Shown here: piece by piece, positions 25,701 to 39,600 of the stretch
How positions within the stretch are numbered: position 1 is the stretch's first letter
Layout of the letters: each line of letters opens with the position of its first letter
NCBI GenBank assembly: GCA_964036315.1
Contig: OZ038498.1
Location: forward strand, 4,935,778 to 4,999,777
DNA from: Acanthosepion esculentum
Lineage: Eukaryota; Mollusca; Cephalopoda; Sepiida; Sepiidae
Reading direction: 5' to 3'
Length of the DNA: 64,000 nucleotides
Notes under the pieces: model-generated
What the model was told of the DNA's origin: nothing
Databases searched by the model: none
What the model saw: the letters and a program-made list of their open reading frames with translations, nothing else
Program-made: the position numbers and the translations under genes

Positions 25701-28700
25701 TGCTATAACTTTAATAAAAAAAAAAAAAATATAATAATTTCCATCATCTGTGAATAGTTTCTGAAAGTTTCATTAACATCCGACAATTATTTTTATTTTT
25801 ACAATATTTTCCAAATTAATGTGTGTCATACAAAAAAAAAACGTGCTAAAAATTGTATATGTTATTTTACTAGTTCCAGTGATACAAAGAGAAACAAGGT
25901 TTTTTTCAATCAAAATTTAGAATGTTCTAAAAGGATGGAAAAATTTTTTTAAATAATTTAAAAAAAACTTTGTTTCCTCTTAATAATAACTTAAACATTT
26001 AGACGATAAAATTTTGTTTTCATCAAGTTTGGTGTCTTTTCCATCATGCTATGCTCTTTTTTTTTTTTTTTTTTTTTTTTTTAGCAATCTCATGAAGGTA
26101 CCTATACTGATGGCCCTTTTGAAATTTAGAAAAAGATTAAATTAACTTTATTTTCATGTACTTTGGAAACATCTGTTGCTCATTTCACCACAATTAGGGC
26201 ATAGAGAAATTCTTGAGGCAAACAAAATCTTTTTTCTTTTTAGTTTTCTTTTTTGACATTTAAAGTAAGCTCTCTTGAATTTCTTATGCACACACACACA
26301 CACACACACATTGAAGCATGTTTCATTAAATAATATAGACATAGGTATGTGTATTTATTTTTATAATAATCCTTTCTAATGCCCTAATTTTCTTCTTGAT
26401 GTTAAGTTAAAATTCATCAAGGAAGGCGCCGTATATTTTGTTAACCCAAGTACTTTCAATCTCCTCCGTGATCTTCTTCATGGGTGAATTGCGAAGACAA
26501 AGTTGATCTAACTGTAATCATTGTGATAGTGATTTCATTAAATAATATAGACATATTAAGTCTATTTATTTTTATAATAATCCTTTCTAGTTCTCTAATC
26601 AGTTTCTTGATGTTAAGTTGAAATTCAAGGAAGTACTCTTAATCTCCTCAGATCATCCTCAGAGGTTGAATTGCAAAGTAAATATTAATGTAACTGTAAT
26701 TGTTATGTTTGTGATTTGCAAATATGCTCTGCTATAATCATTTTCAAATTAATCATTGTGGTTACGATGTTTTGATGACCCCCACAACATTATCAAAATG
26801 TCTTGCATTTCATTTGTCAGATACAAGTTTAATCGTACAACATTTAAAGACACATTCCTGTCCAGATTCACAAGACAGGAAAATATTTGATGACAACACC
26901 AAAATATACTACACCATGATTTTTTAAAAGATATTTTAAAATGGTTTACACACCATAACAACATTCAAATGTTGATATTTTTTTAATTTCATTTTTCAAT
27001 ATGGTTTGTCTTCTTTTTTTTCTTTTTTTTTTCATCTGACTATTAATTCAAACAATTATTCTTGTTTTTTATATTTCTAGCATTTTTTTCTCATTTTATG
27101 ATCTTAATTGTTATTTTTATATTTTGTCATTTGACAGCAGAACGACTTGCTTTTATCTGGTTTAAAATAAGATTTTCTTTCTCTTGAGAAAATCATTTTC
27201 AAGAAGGCTTTTAAAACTAATAAGATATCACAAAGTTCTTTTCTATTGATAAATAGATTTACTGTTAAAAATGTCACAGTAGCTATTTTTTGTTTTTGCT
27301 TGTTTATATTTATAAATGAAAGTGGATAACCCATTTCTGGATTAAATCTACGTTTCTTTAATTTAGGGATTCTTGATAAAATCCAATGTTATTGCAATTT
27401 TATTGGTCCTGTCATCCATTCTACAGTCTCTTTCCCACCGCTGTAATGTAGCTTCTCTGTGCCCTTTCTATAAATATTTTCATAGTAATTGTTCTGATGA
27501 ACTTTCCTCTTTAGTACATAGACTTTATAAATTTAAGCACAGTACTAGATTGGTGGTCATCATTTTACAGTTGAAATGGCTAGATGTAACCATAAGTTCT
27601 ATGCTAACAGTTTCTTTTCTCGCACTTCTAACTTGTGGAACTCTCTTATGTTATCTTCTGTCTTCTTAATTCTTATTCTTTTATTGTTCTCTCTCCTTAA
27701 TAGTACCTTTTCTCTAACACTCAGCAACCTCTTGCATCCTAGTGGCTTTATTGCCTTGTTTAGGGTGAAATTTAAAAAAAATAATTTCCAATTATATGGT
27801 TTAAGCCTTGGTCGGAGATCATTCAAGTAATACAAAATTTTTTGTCATATGATGCATTGATTTTTTTTTTTTTTTTTCTTGTTTTGTTTTTCACTTCAAG
27901 CAAGGTGATAATGCCACTAAGATGTAAGAGGCTACTGAGAGTGAAAGAGAATGAGATTTTTTTTAATGAAAAGAAATGACAATAAAAGAACAGCATTGAG
28001 GAAGAAAGATGAAGATTAATGCTGCATTTAAATTTTTGAAGATTTTAGTTGACAGGGAAGCAAGGAACTGGAAGAGACGTGCTATTCCAACAGTAAAACA
28101 TACTAAATAGATTGGCAAATGCTTAAATTCCCGTGGTCCAGGTACAAGAGAGGAGAGCTCATTAGAACAACTGCCATGAAAATGTTTATAGAAAAGACAG
28201 AAGAAAGCCATGTCACAGTGGTGGGAAAGTGACTGAAGTTGAGATGCCAGATCAGGACGGATAACATTACAGACCCTTCTTTGGACCTTGTTGAGAATAT
28301 CGAGGTATATAGCAGGTGAAAGAAATGACCACAACGGAATGAATGGATAGAATCCAGAGGTTTATTCAAGTCAACACGTGTGCCCGTCAACACTCGGGAG
28401 GAAAAGTGATGAATAATCATGGCCCCTTCGCGTGTCCCCGCGCATGCGTGTTCTCGCAGAGTCTCCCTTAACAACGTTCATTCTCACGGGTGTAAGGGAG
28501 AGAACCCTTAACAGCAGACCAGATATGGTAGTAATATTCAATGCACTAATGCATTAATATTCATGGTAGATTTATAAATGTTTAAAATGGATTCTGTCAT
28601 GAAAAATTGTCTGGTCACACAGTGCACCAACTCTCCTAGCAGCAGACATAGCAATTAACTCAATATAATCACTCCCCCCCCCTTCGTGTCAGTGGGAAAT

Positions 28701-31257
28701 GTGGAACCCAAAAGGTGCAGTGATTTGTTTTCTTGGAGGTTAGCATCAGCCATGCTGATGGAAGGCAAAAATGAATTTTTATGATAATTAAAAGATAGCA
28801 GTTTCATTTTGGAATCTTTAAAATTCCCAAGCCATTTCTTGCCGCGGTTAACAACTGATTGGAGGTCCTTTTTGAGAACAGAATTTTACTTTGTCTAATG
28901 GACTTACTACTAAGACAGGAGTAAATAGTTGTCATCAACATACATACCTAGCCAGGAACTGATGACATATGGAAAGTCATTGATGATGATAAGAAACAAT
29001 GTAGGTTCAAGATTAGCTTCCTTAAGGATCTCCACATTAATGTGGAATGATCTATCTTAACTGGTTTGTGTCGTACAGACAGAACAACTGAAGATAAAAG
29101 CCAGCATGACCGAACCTGTCAAACACCTTTGATATTTCTGAAGCCACAGCGCAAGCTGCACTGTTTTTATCTAAAGTCTGATAGACAAATTCAGTAATAG
29201 CCATTAACTCCTCGGCAGCTGATCTAAAGAAACAAAACCATATTCTTTATCTGAAATAAGGCTGTATGAAATGAGATGCTTAACCATTAGAAATGGTATT
29301 TGGAAAAAGTTTTCATCTGTGACTGATCTACCATGAAACTAATGAAGCTTCAGTGTCCCTAATCCCTGAGAGGCCATTGAATCAACATCTTTAACAAGTG
29401 AATTCTTCAATAAAATCAATGTTTTCTTTTAAAAGTGTTTATTGAAATAAGACCGTTTTAGTGATAGTATCATAAGCCAATGACTTGAAGTAGCTAATGA
29501 TAGCCTTAGAATATGCTGTAATACCAAAAGGCCTCAAAAATACCCCTGTAATTGGTCAATTTTCAAAATTTATTTGGGAGTCTTACTGTGCCCGAAACAC
29601 CAATTGTATGGACCCAGTGAGTTCACCAGACTGTATTTATAGACTACATTTTGACAATCTATTGTTGCTGATTGTGAAGGGGCCTCTCATATCTGTTCAA
29701 ACTTCAGGGCCTCAAAAATATAGATCTGCCACTGGGTCAATGTAAAAGTCCATGAAAGGTTTATTTTTATTTATTTATTTAAAGGATTGTATTTTTATTT
29801 CTTTTTGAATCTTTCTTCATGAAGAAGCTAAGGAAGGCTCATTATCTCCAAAATAAATAAATATAATTATTGTGTATTTGATAAGCCATGTAGGATTATA
29901 ATCTATTAACTGTAGCCATGTTTTATCTTCATTTTTTATTATTTTTTTTTTAATAGATTTTGTATTCTTCAGTTTTTCTTATAAACACTATTATTGTTTA
30001 ACAGATTTTATTTTTTCATTGTAAGCACTAACATCTGTAATCACAAAACCAGCACCTTTTATTTGAGGAGGTGATGGATAAAGTTTCGTTTCTAGATTGT
30101 ATTTTAAGTGAATTCATGTGTCTTCTTGTTAACATTGCCAGTTAAGGCTAAAGAACCCAGTTTGCTTTACTATTAACCCATATCTGGGGGGAAAGATTCA
30201 TACCAAGGTTATTTGCACATAAGTGAATGTAATAAACTAGACTGGAATTTGAATTCGACTTTCTGAAAAAAACTCCTTCCTGTCAATTTATTTTAGTTTT
30301 GAAATGGAGTAAAGTATTTTGCTTCTCGGAAATATTAACTTTAATCTATTAACTTGAAATTAAAACTAAAATAGAAGCTTCAAAAAAGATTTTTCATTTT
30401 TAAAAATTAGTGGAGGTACCTATATGAACCTATTCCTACCCAAATTCTTAAATATTCACTTTCAAGGAATTGAATTGAATCGATTTTGACAGATCATTTT
30501 TCTTTTTTTAATACAGCTTTCCTTTCTCATGTTTTTGGCTGATCTACACGTTTTTTTTTTTTGTGTTTTTTTTTAAGTTGAAATCTCTGTTTTGAAACTA
30601 AAAACTTAATAGAATTGGTCCTGCGGGCAGACTTTATGTTCTTGATACTTTTAGTTCTAATATGGTCAACTTTGAACATGTACAAAAATAAAATGCTAAA
30701 AAATAAAAATTACCTTTTGCAAAAATTAATGGAATGACATGAAATTTTTATTAAATTAAAAAAACAAAAACAAAAAAACTTTATTTAAAAATAATATCAA
30801 TAAAAAAGTTATTTTTGGAAAATACCATGCCAAACACAAACTCAGTCATTTCATTCTTAGTAGTGGTGGGAGCAGAAGGGGGTGGGGGGGACCTGTAGAA
30901 AATTCAGTCTTGGAAATGTTAACCTTTTTAACCATTTATAATACAGATTTTAAAGGCATTGAAGGATTTGAAATTGGTTTAAAATAAAATATAACACAAT
31001 TTTTTTATTTTTTTTTTTATTAAATTAAACAAATTTCATAAAACTTGATTCCTAAATACCCTAAACTGTAAAGCGACTGTAGGTAACATTACCAACTTTA
31101 CCTTTTGATGTCTGTCAGACGAACAAGTTAGGGAAGACAATCATAGTAACAAATAAAAATGGCAGTTAGCAAATCTAATTGTTGCAATTTCCATTTCAAG
31201 TAGGCCATTCCGTTTTTCTGTCTACACGGAAAATAAGCTCCTCTCTCATATATACAT

Positions 31258-31290
<33 letters not shown>

Positions 31291-31291
31291 T

Positions 31292-31339
<48 letters not shown>

Positions 31340-33824
31340 CTGGATTAATCCAACTTTTCAATTAATCTGGTACAGCATCACATTAAACATAAAATAATAT
31401 AGCAAGTCCAAAGAAAAGAAATAAGTTTTATACTTCAATTAAATAAGCTAAAGTTATTCCAAGTGTAAAAGTAAACATTTCTTTGAATTTCTTAAACTGA
31501 CTATAGCAGCAAATCCAAATTAAAATGCTTCACTCGGTCTTCCATTCTGAGTCTTAAGGTAGATTTCATCTTTCTTCCTCTTTGCCTGTCTCTTATTTTC
31601 CTTCCCTCTTTAAGAACAGCATCAAAATATAAATAATTCTAAAGAATTATTAATTTTACTGAGGAACAAATATGGTTATATTAAGTGTATATGTAAATTT
31701 TTCTATCCCATTTTGTATACTGAATTTTGTTTTTAATAAAATGATCGTGTAAGTCATTAGACCGTTCTGTTTGTGGTTACTATATTCTCAAAATATCTGT
31801 CAATAATTATCAAACAAATGTACTTGTGTTGATTTTAGATACTAAACTTGAAAAGTGACTTGTATTAGTACTGAATTTATCCAAGAAATCAATAGTCAGT
31901 TTATATACACACACACACACACACAACAAAATAGTCAACCTTTTATTAAAACTATTTTAAATAGATATTTAGTTAACATTATGAATAAAATCAACAAAAA
32001 CTTGTTAATCAAATAGTGAATGGTGTGTTTCTGTTCAATTTTTACATTGTTTAATGGGCAAAATTTACGTTTTTTTTTTTTTCATTAATTTCCGTAATTT
32101 GTGTAATAAGGTTTATTAAGGTAATTCTTGAAAAAAGGTTTGATGTTATTTGGGATAAAAACATCACAAAAATTCTATGATAAATTTCAAATGTCATTTT
32201 AAGTGTCTTGTAGCTGACACCGAGAATGAAATCTGGACCCTGTGTGAATTCTCTCCCTTGACTCTGAAAATTTAATCACTTATGATCTTATATTTTTAAC
32301 ATCAAGATTACTTCGCTGATTAATGACTGATTTAATACAATTTGATTTTTTTTTTTTTTTTTTAATTAGCAACGAAACACTTTCAGCTATGTCATTGTTA
32401 AACTTTTGTTTTTTCTTTCTAATTGCTTGCCTATCTCTTAAAAGATGGTGTGATGGAAATATCATTGAATCTATTTCATTATTGTTGGTTTTAAATATTG
32501 TCTGTTCTGATTGTCTGTTTTGATGTTTTCTGTTGTATCTGTTTTTATTTTATTTTCAATTTATAACGTCCTGTGGCTTTTCAATGTGGTACTGTCTTAT
32601 TTTTAATTTCGTATTTTTAATTCCCATCTTGTCATTGACTGAATTACCTGCCCTTAGATCTAACGATGTAATTTCAATAAATCATTCTAGGTTTTTATAG
32701 TAAAGTTGAAATTGGGCCTCTGTCCCCAGAATTACACTTCCCAAATCACTTAGCAGATATTCAAGGTATTTTTTGCTGTCTGCAGTTGTTACCAAAACTT
32801 TTTGAAGATACTATAGTAGAATTATTTTATATATTTGTTGCTGGTAAATATTGGAGATTCATTTAATGTTTCCACATTTTATTTGCAAGAAATCTTTCAT
32901 TTGTTGTCAGCTTTGTATTGGGAAACTTCTATCTGACGAAGTGATAATTACCAATTGAATTTCATTTTGAAGGTTAACTAACAAATTTTTTTTTGTTTGT
33001 TTTTTTATTGATAAATTCATAAATGCTTTGTTTTTTTTCATTAACAAATTCATGTTTTGTTTGTTTTTTTTTTTATTCATGTCTATAAGTACTGTATACA
33101 TAAACCACTGAAGGACAAAATGCATCACCCAAATTTTTTTTTCTATTTTTTTCGTATATTTTCCTAAAATTATTTCCTTATATAAAGATTTGTATATCAT
33201 TTTCTCACACGATTATATCAACAAGTCTGCAGCTTAATGATGAAAAAAGTATTTATTTTGTGCAACATATTTTTCAATATACTGTATATACTTCTGTATC
33301 CTGCAACTTTTGAAGACCTAATTTTGAAGCTAATTTTAAGGGGGTTGCATCATACATGTGATATAAAATTATGTACTGCTGGCCCTAGCTATGCCATTGG
33401 CCAAACTCTGTATCCGTTTACTGTAGTCAAATTAGCTTCAAAATTGGGTCTTCAAAGGTCACATGATACACGAGTATATATGGTAATCTTCTTTCTTAAG
33501 AATGAATTTAAATTTGTAAATATTAATAATATACACTTAACATTACATAATGAAAATTTCAGATCAGAATAATGCCAGGTTACAGACTTATTGATTTAGT
33601 TCTTTTGCATATGTAAATTTTAATTTATAAATAATAGACTTATTTTTAGTAGTTAAAGTCAGTAAAATTTTTATCTTATAAAAAAATTGGATTTTCTTCT
33701 TCAGTAAATTTTCATCTATATTGTAAAACTCGGTAAAATGTTGATTCCTGTCTTTCTTGTTATGAAATATATTATGAATTTAATATTTAAAATCTAAAGC
33801 CTGACAATAAAGAGTTGACAAGCT

Positions 33825-33872
<48 letters not shown>

Positions 33873-33974
33873 CAGTCCCCTTCGAAAAATGTATGTCAAC
33901 TTACAATGGGGGGGGGGTCTATTTCAAGACTGATAGTAGGTTAAGCTGGTTAAAATATGAAATATATAAGCTGG

Positions 33975-34017
<43 letters not shown>

Positions 34018-34566
34018 TATATTTTGTTCTACTTTCCATTATATTTGGTTATAGCGAATGGATTGCTTTTGTCTTTTGTACGTGCCACTTATTTCTGAGG
34101 AAACTACACAAATATGAGTAATAGTTCTGCGACATTAAATTTTTCACATTATTAGCAAAAAGGATAAGTCTTTGTAAACTTCACCAACATAGAATTTTTT
34201 TTTTTTTTTAGTATGGAAAATTATTTGCTAACTCCACACCTGTATCAACAGACACATTTCTGAATTTCAAGTTCTATAAAAGTTCTTACAGTTTACTTTC
34301 TAATTTTGTCTACATTTTGAATTCGTTATTTTTATTTTAATGTATTTATGTATGCATTTCTTGAAATTACCAGCTAGTCATTTCCTGTTAAAATGTTCAC
34401 AGAAAGATGGGATTAAACTTTGCAATATTAACAAAATCAATTACACTTTTTGCTTATTAACAAAATATTTATTACATGAAATTATAGCTTTTAGGGGTAC
34501 TTTCATCCTGTATTTATTTTTAATAAATTTGAAAATTGAATAATGGTTCTTGTAGTTGTCATATTC

Positions 34567-34611
<45 letters not shown>

Positions 34612-34883
34612 GAGAAGCCACGGACGCTACTTGAAAACAAACTTCTGAATACAGTTATTTAATTTATTTCTGACGAAAGATCGGGGCAAATCTGAAATAT
34701 CAAATATATATATATACAGTGTAACCCGGATATAAGAGAGTTGTCAGGACCGGATAATAAATCTCTTATATCCGGGTTTGGTCTATTATATATACATTAA
34801 CACAGACTCTAATTTGGGACCAGAGAAAATATATCTTATATCCGGGTTTCTCTTATATACGGGTCTCTTATATTCGGGTTACA

Positions 34884-34936
<53 letters not shown>

Positions 34937-34995
34937 TACTTTCCCAAAAAAACATTTAATTTTTTTTTAATTTGCAACTTTTCAGTTGTTTTCTC

Positions 34996-35051
<56 letters not shown>

Positions 35052-35869
35052 CTGTTTGTTTTTGTGTACTAGCCTGTATATTTGAGAAATCTTATGAAAG
35101 AAAAATATGCAACCTCCAGTTCTCAAATATTTAGTTAGGCTGGTAGATGAAAAGAAATAAATATTATTTAATAATTTCATTTCCACAAAAGACAATATTA
35201 AAGCACAACCATACTGACTAATAGTTCAGTAGTTTATGAAAGAGCTGACCACAAAGATGTATGAGTGTGGAATTAAAATGACTTAATGGAAACTGATTTT
35301 AAACCAGACAAGGCTATCTCTCTCATATATATATATATATATATAACATAATCTACTATCTATTCTGCACAATATGTCCCAATAGTGGATATATTGGCGA
35401 ATCTGGAATTTTAGATTTCGTTTCAACAATCATAAACTATCCATACGTCAAAACAATCCTTATTCCCCCATAGCTGAACACTTTAATCAATCAAGACACT
35501 CATTAGACAACTGTAAATGTTTATTGATAGATTCAGGTTTTAGTTCAACATACACACGAAGAAAGAAAGAGAAATACTGGATTTTAAAATTAGACACATA
35601 TAAACTAGGGTTAAACAAAGACTTGGGAATTTTAAATCTGTATAGATATTTCAATAGTTAAAAAATTTCTTTAGATATAGTTTAAAAAAAAAACCTTTTT
35701 AAACAACATCTAAAATATTATCGTTAGATTTACGTGAGAAATATTCAAACACAGTTGCATTCCACATCATGTGACGTCCGCGTCTTGCGACGGAAGCTAC
35801 TTGAAAACAAACTCCTGAATACAGTTATTTAATTAATTTCTGATGAAAGATCGGGGCAATCTGAAATAT

Positions 35870-35917
<48 letters not shown>

Positions 35918-36032
35918 TAAATAAATACTTTCACAAAAAAAAGAACATTAAATTTTTTTTCTTTTAATTTGCAACTTTTCAGTTTTCTCCATATTATATA
36001 CATATCAAGAAAGTATACATGGCTTCTCATTA

Positions 36033-36084
<52 letters not shown>

Positions 36085-36663
36085 AAGGTAACAAATCCAT
36101 TTGTATATAATCCAAGTGGATCCTAGTAACATAAAATATTAAAACTGATCCACAAAAAGAGCTCAATGTATTTATTATTACAAAGCAATATAATTAATAA
36201 ACAATAAAATCCAAAATCACCTCATATGAGGAATAGCCTATTTCGCCAGACAAAAATATCAGTCATCTGTCTTATCAAATTAGAAATTTTTTACATCCTT
36301 TTATCTGTATATTTTAAATTTATTTTTAAACCCCTTTTTTTTCCACTTTTAATTTTAAATTAATATTTCATTCTTCATATAACCCCAAATTAATGTCATA
36401 AGGTTAATATTCGGGTTTAATTTTATAAAACTTCTTCCTTTTAAGACAAATACCTTCCACCCTCCTCTGACCTCAGTCTTGTGCCTTTCGTCTGACTGAA
36501 ACATTGAGATGGATAAATTCTGTATTAATTTTTTTACTTTTTTGGGGGGCGAGGGGGCTTGTTATTAACTTTCACAGATAAATTTATATTTCTGACATGA
36601 ACTCGGTCCACACTGGGGTTGATAAAACAAGCGACTGTCATATGAGGTGATTTGGGATTTTAT

Positions 36664-36698
<35 letters not shown>

Positions 36699-39600
36699 TT
36701 TATTATTATGGACTTAATGAGTTGGATTAAATCTATAAAATGTCATTTTTTCCAAGTAAAATAATTTACAGTGCTTTAAAAACTACTTAACAGGAAAAGA
36801 ACTAATTTGGAAAATGTAGCAGATGCTTAAAAATGTATGGTGAATTGAAGAATAAAAATAGAAAGATTTTGACATAAAATAGATGTTTAATGCTATTCAA
36901 TGCTTCCATAGTTATTACAAGTTTATTTTGATTGTTTATTGAACAAAATACTTTCTATTTTGTCTCTATATTTATTTAAGAAAGAACAAAGCAGATAACA
37001 TTTCTTTTTTTTTTTGTACACAAAGTTGGAACCAAAATGTAGATTTTGCTAGCTTGCCACTCAGTAGTTATCTGTGTAACAAGACAAAACAAATTATGTG
37101 TTATTGGTGGGCAAGTTCAACCGCTAATGCCTACCTAATAAAATAAAAAATGTTACTTTCTGTGCAATCCTTGTATTGATGGGGGCTTTGAAAAATGTTT
37201 AATTCATTTTATTCTGTGATAAATTCACTTTGATTTCTATGATATACAAAAAAGACATTTTTGATAAAATGCTCTTTCTGCAATATCATCATAAAGAATC
37301 TTTTGCTATGTTTAATTGCAGAGCAGTATTAGTGTTGCGAAGATTTTAGAGATTCCTCCTGTAGCCTTAGTGCCCAACTCTTTGGTTCAGCGCTATGTTC
37401 TTCAGCCATTTCGGTTTCAAACTTCAGGAAGCATTCTGGTAAGATTTTTTTTTTTTTTTTTAAATCTTCCTATATAAAAATTTTAGCAATCTTTAACCTT
37501 TAACCCTGCAGAAAAAAAATGGTGTCACAAGGACAGTTTTTCCCTTGACACTGCTATTATTTTAACTACTATTGCTCCCCAGGAATGTTTGTTTTAAAAA
37601 GTAATTATTAGAATCGTAATAAAACCTAAACATATGATGAAAATGAAATTAAATAATTTTTTTTGTTCTTGAATTTAAAATAAAAATATTAAACGCTCTT
37701 TATTAGATTATTTATTTACAAGAATAATTTTATATTTACAATATTCTAAAACCTAATACAATTAAAACTAATGCAATGTAATATTTATCATTTACCAATT
37801 TATAAAGAAATAAATGTGAAAACAATTTTTATTCATATATTTATAAACATTTACTAAATTATTAAAATATGTGAACCAACTCTAAGGAAGTTCATATTTA
37901 CCATTTTATAAAGTTCAAATTGATTGACAATTAACCAATGTTTTGCCAACCATCCCAATAAACAATTTCATGTTGTTTATTATTTTTGTTCTAAATTCTC
38001 AAGAACAAAGAAAATGTATAAATTCACATTCATGTTTAAATTTGATAAAAATTCTAATCATTGCTTTTTAAAGCAATAAACATTGCTGTGAAGTTAGTTA
38101 AAACAATAGTGGTGTCAAAGGAAAACCATTCTTTTGACACACATATTTTTGTGGTCACAAATGTTAAAACTGACAAAATTCTTAACAATTTATACTTCTA
38201 TTCAATTGAAGATCAGATTACAAGCAACAAAAAACTTCATTAACTGTATACATATGATATCTCAAAAGAAATTTCTTTGTTCCTGTACTGGGTAGTAAGA
38301 TATTCTTAAGAGAATGTTTTTTTCCCTGTTTTCTTACTTTGGCAATAAATTAGCAATTCAAAACAATTTGCAAACTGTGATGGTGCAGTGAAAACAGTGA
38401 TTACCCTGGAGCAGCTGACAAGATATTTCACATTGATATGAGATTGCATAAAAGCATCTTGTCACCAAGTGGTTAAGTTTTCAAAAACACCTCATTAGAT
38501 TTATTCTCCAAGTAAATGTTTTCCCCATAATCAACTGATTATTTTTAGAATATATCTATATGAAAGATATGAGTTTCGGTTTTTATATATTTATACCAGG
38601 TTACTAAATATATGTTGGAAATGTTGATAGTATCTGTAGAAAGCAGATAATTACCCAAACATTTATGATAAAAAAAAATGTAACCAGCTAGTGATAAGTC
38701 AGAAGAATGTAAAAGAGGTTTTTATTTTTTAGAAAGAAAATATGCTGAAAAGATATTGAAAGGCATTACATGTCTTCTCTCTGACCCTGAAAATGAAAGC
38801 TAGTGAATGTTACAAAAGCTGTCTTATCCATAAATCCAGCACATCATCTCACAAGAGGCTGTGTCTACTCACATGACAGGAATGCATATTCTCTTAGCAT
38901 CTACTCAGATACCGAGTTCTGAGTCAATGAGGTGTGTTGATTGGCCATTGGGGGTCACATGACTGGCCAATCATGGTGGATACTAATTGTGGAAACTATT
39001 TCAATAACATTTGGGTGTATGAGGTTTTATTATGCAACTCAAGGACTGTTCATCATACTGTAAATAAATATATATAATAATAATAATAATAATAATATAT
39101 TTATTGATATTTATTTTTTTAATTTGAAATGTATAAAAGTAACCCTGGATTGTAAGAATGATATACCAAAGAAGAAAAAAGATATTGTAAATTTATTGTG
39201 TGATGAGAAGATTATGAGAAATTCATCTAATAAAAACTTTGTTGACTACACAGCTTTTTGCTTACACAGTTGCATGTGTATAAAATCTGATTTCATATGC
39301 ACACCAGAGTCTATCTAGAAAGTGCATTCAGCTACTTATGAATGAACAATAGACAAGCTAGAGCAGTTTGCACCTTCGTCTACTTCAAAGTACTCATCTG
39401 CCGATGTTATACATTTATCCCTGTATTGGTTTCAGTTTTCAAAATGATATACAACATTTTCTTTCAGGATTACCTTCAGATGTTCTGTAGCATTCTCCTT
39501 AATCTTGACCTCTGTCTGAAACCTCTCTTTCAACAGTAATTTCAGTTTTGAGAAAAGCCAGAAGTTGCATGTAGCCAAATCGTAGTGCTGGCAGACTTGG

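Larger units (their letters stand above)
2690..37321 (+). other. HDAC11 intron B-C (34.6 kb)
   Basis: A giant GT-AG intron with PLE, LINE, mariner, SINE, MITE and satellite material, listed separately. Stretches where I see nothing beyond AT-rich sequence and homopolymers are: 2690-4285, 15140-16045, 16345-17460, 18060-18830, 19550-20757, 20915-21310, 21530-22110, 23420-24400, 25240-26325, 26700-27365, 29760-30150, 30205-31250, 31340-33280 and 36700-37321. A 16-A/23-T run at 3543-3581 is a simple homopolymer palindrome. Confidence 0.9.

Noticed and set aside
33237..33572. 111-codon + strand frame
   Set aside because: It spans a MITE with long inverted repeats, and no protein family resemblance is seen.
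35835..35875. CTGATGA followed by GAAA in a PLE terminal repeat, looking like another hammerhead
   Set aside because: Stem II does not close without a bulge at the first pair, the left copy has CTGACGA, and no stem I or III pairing is evident.
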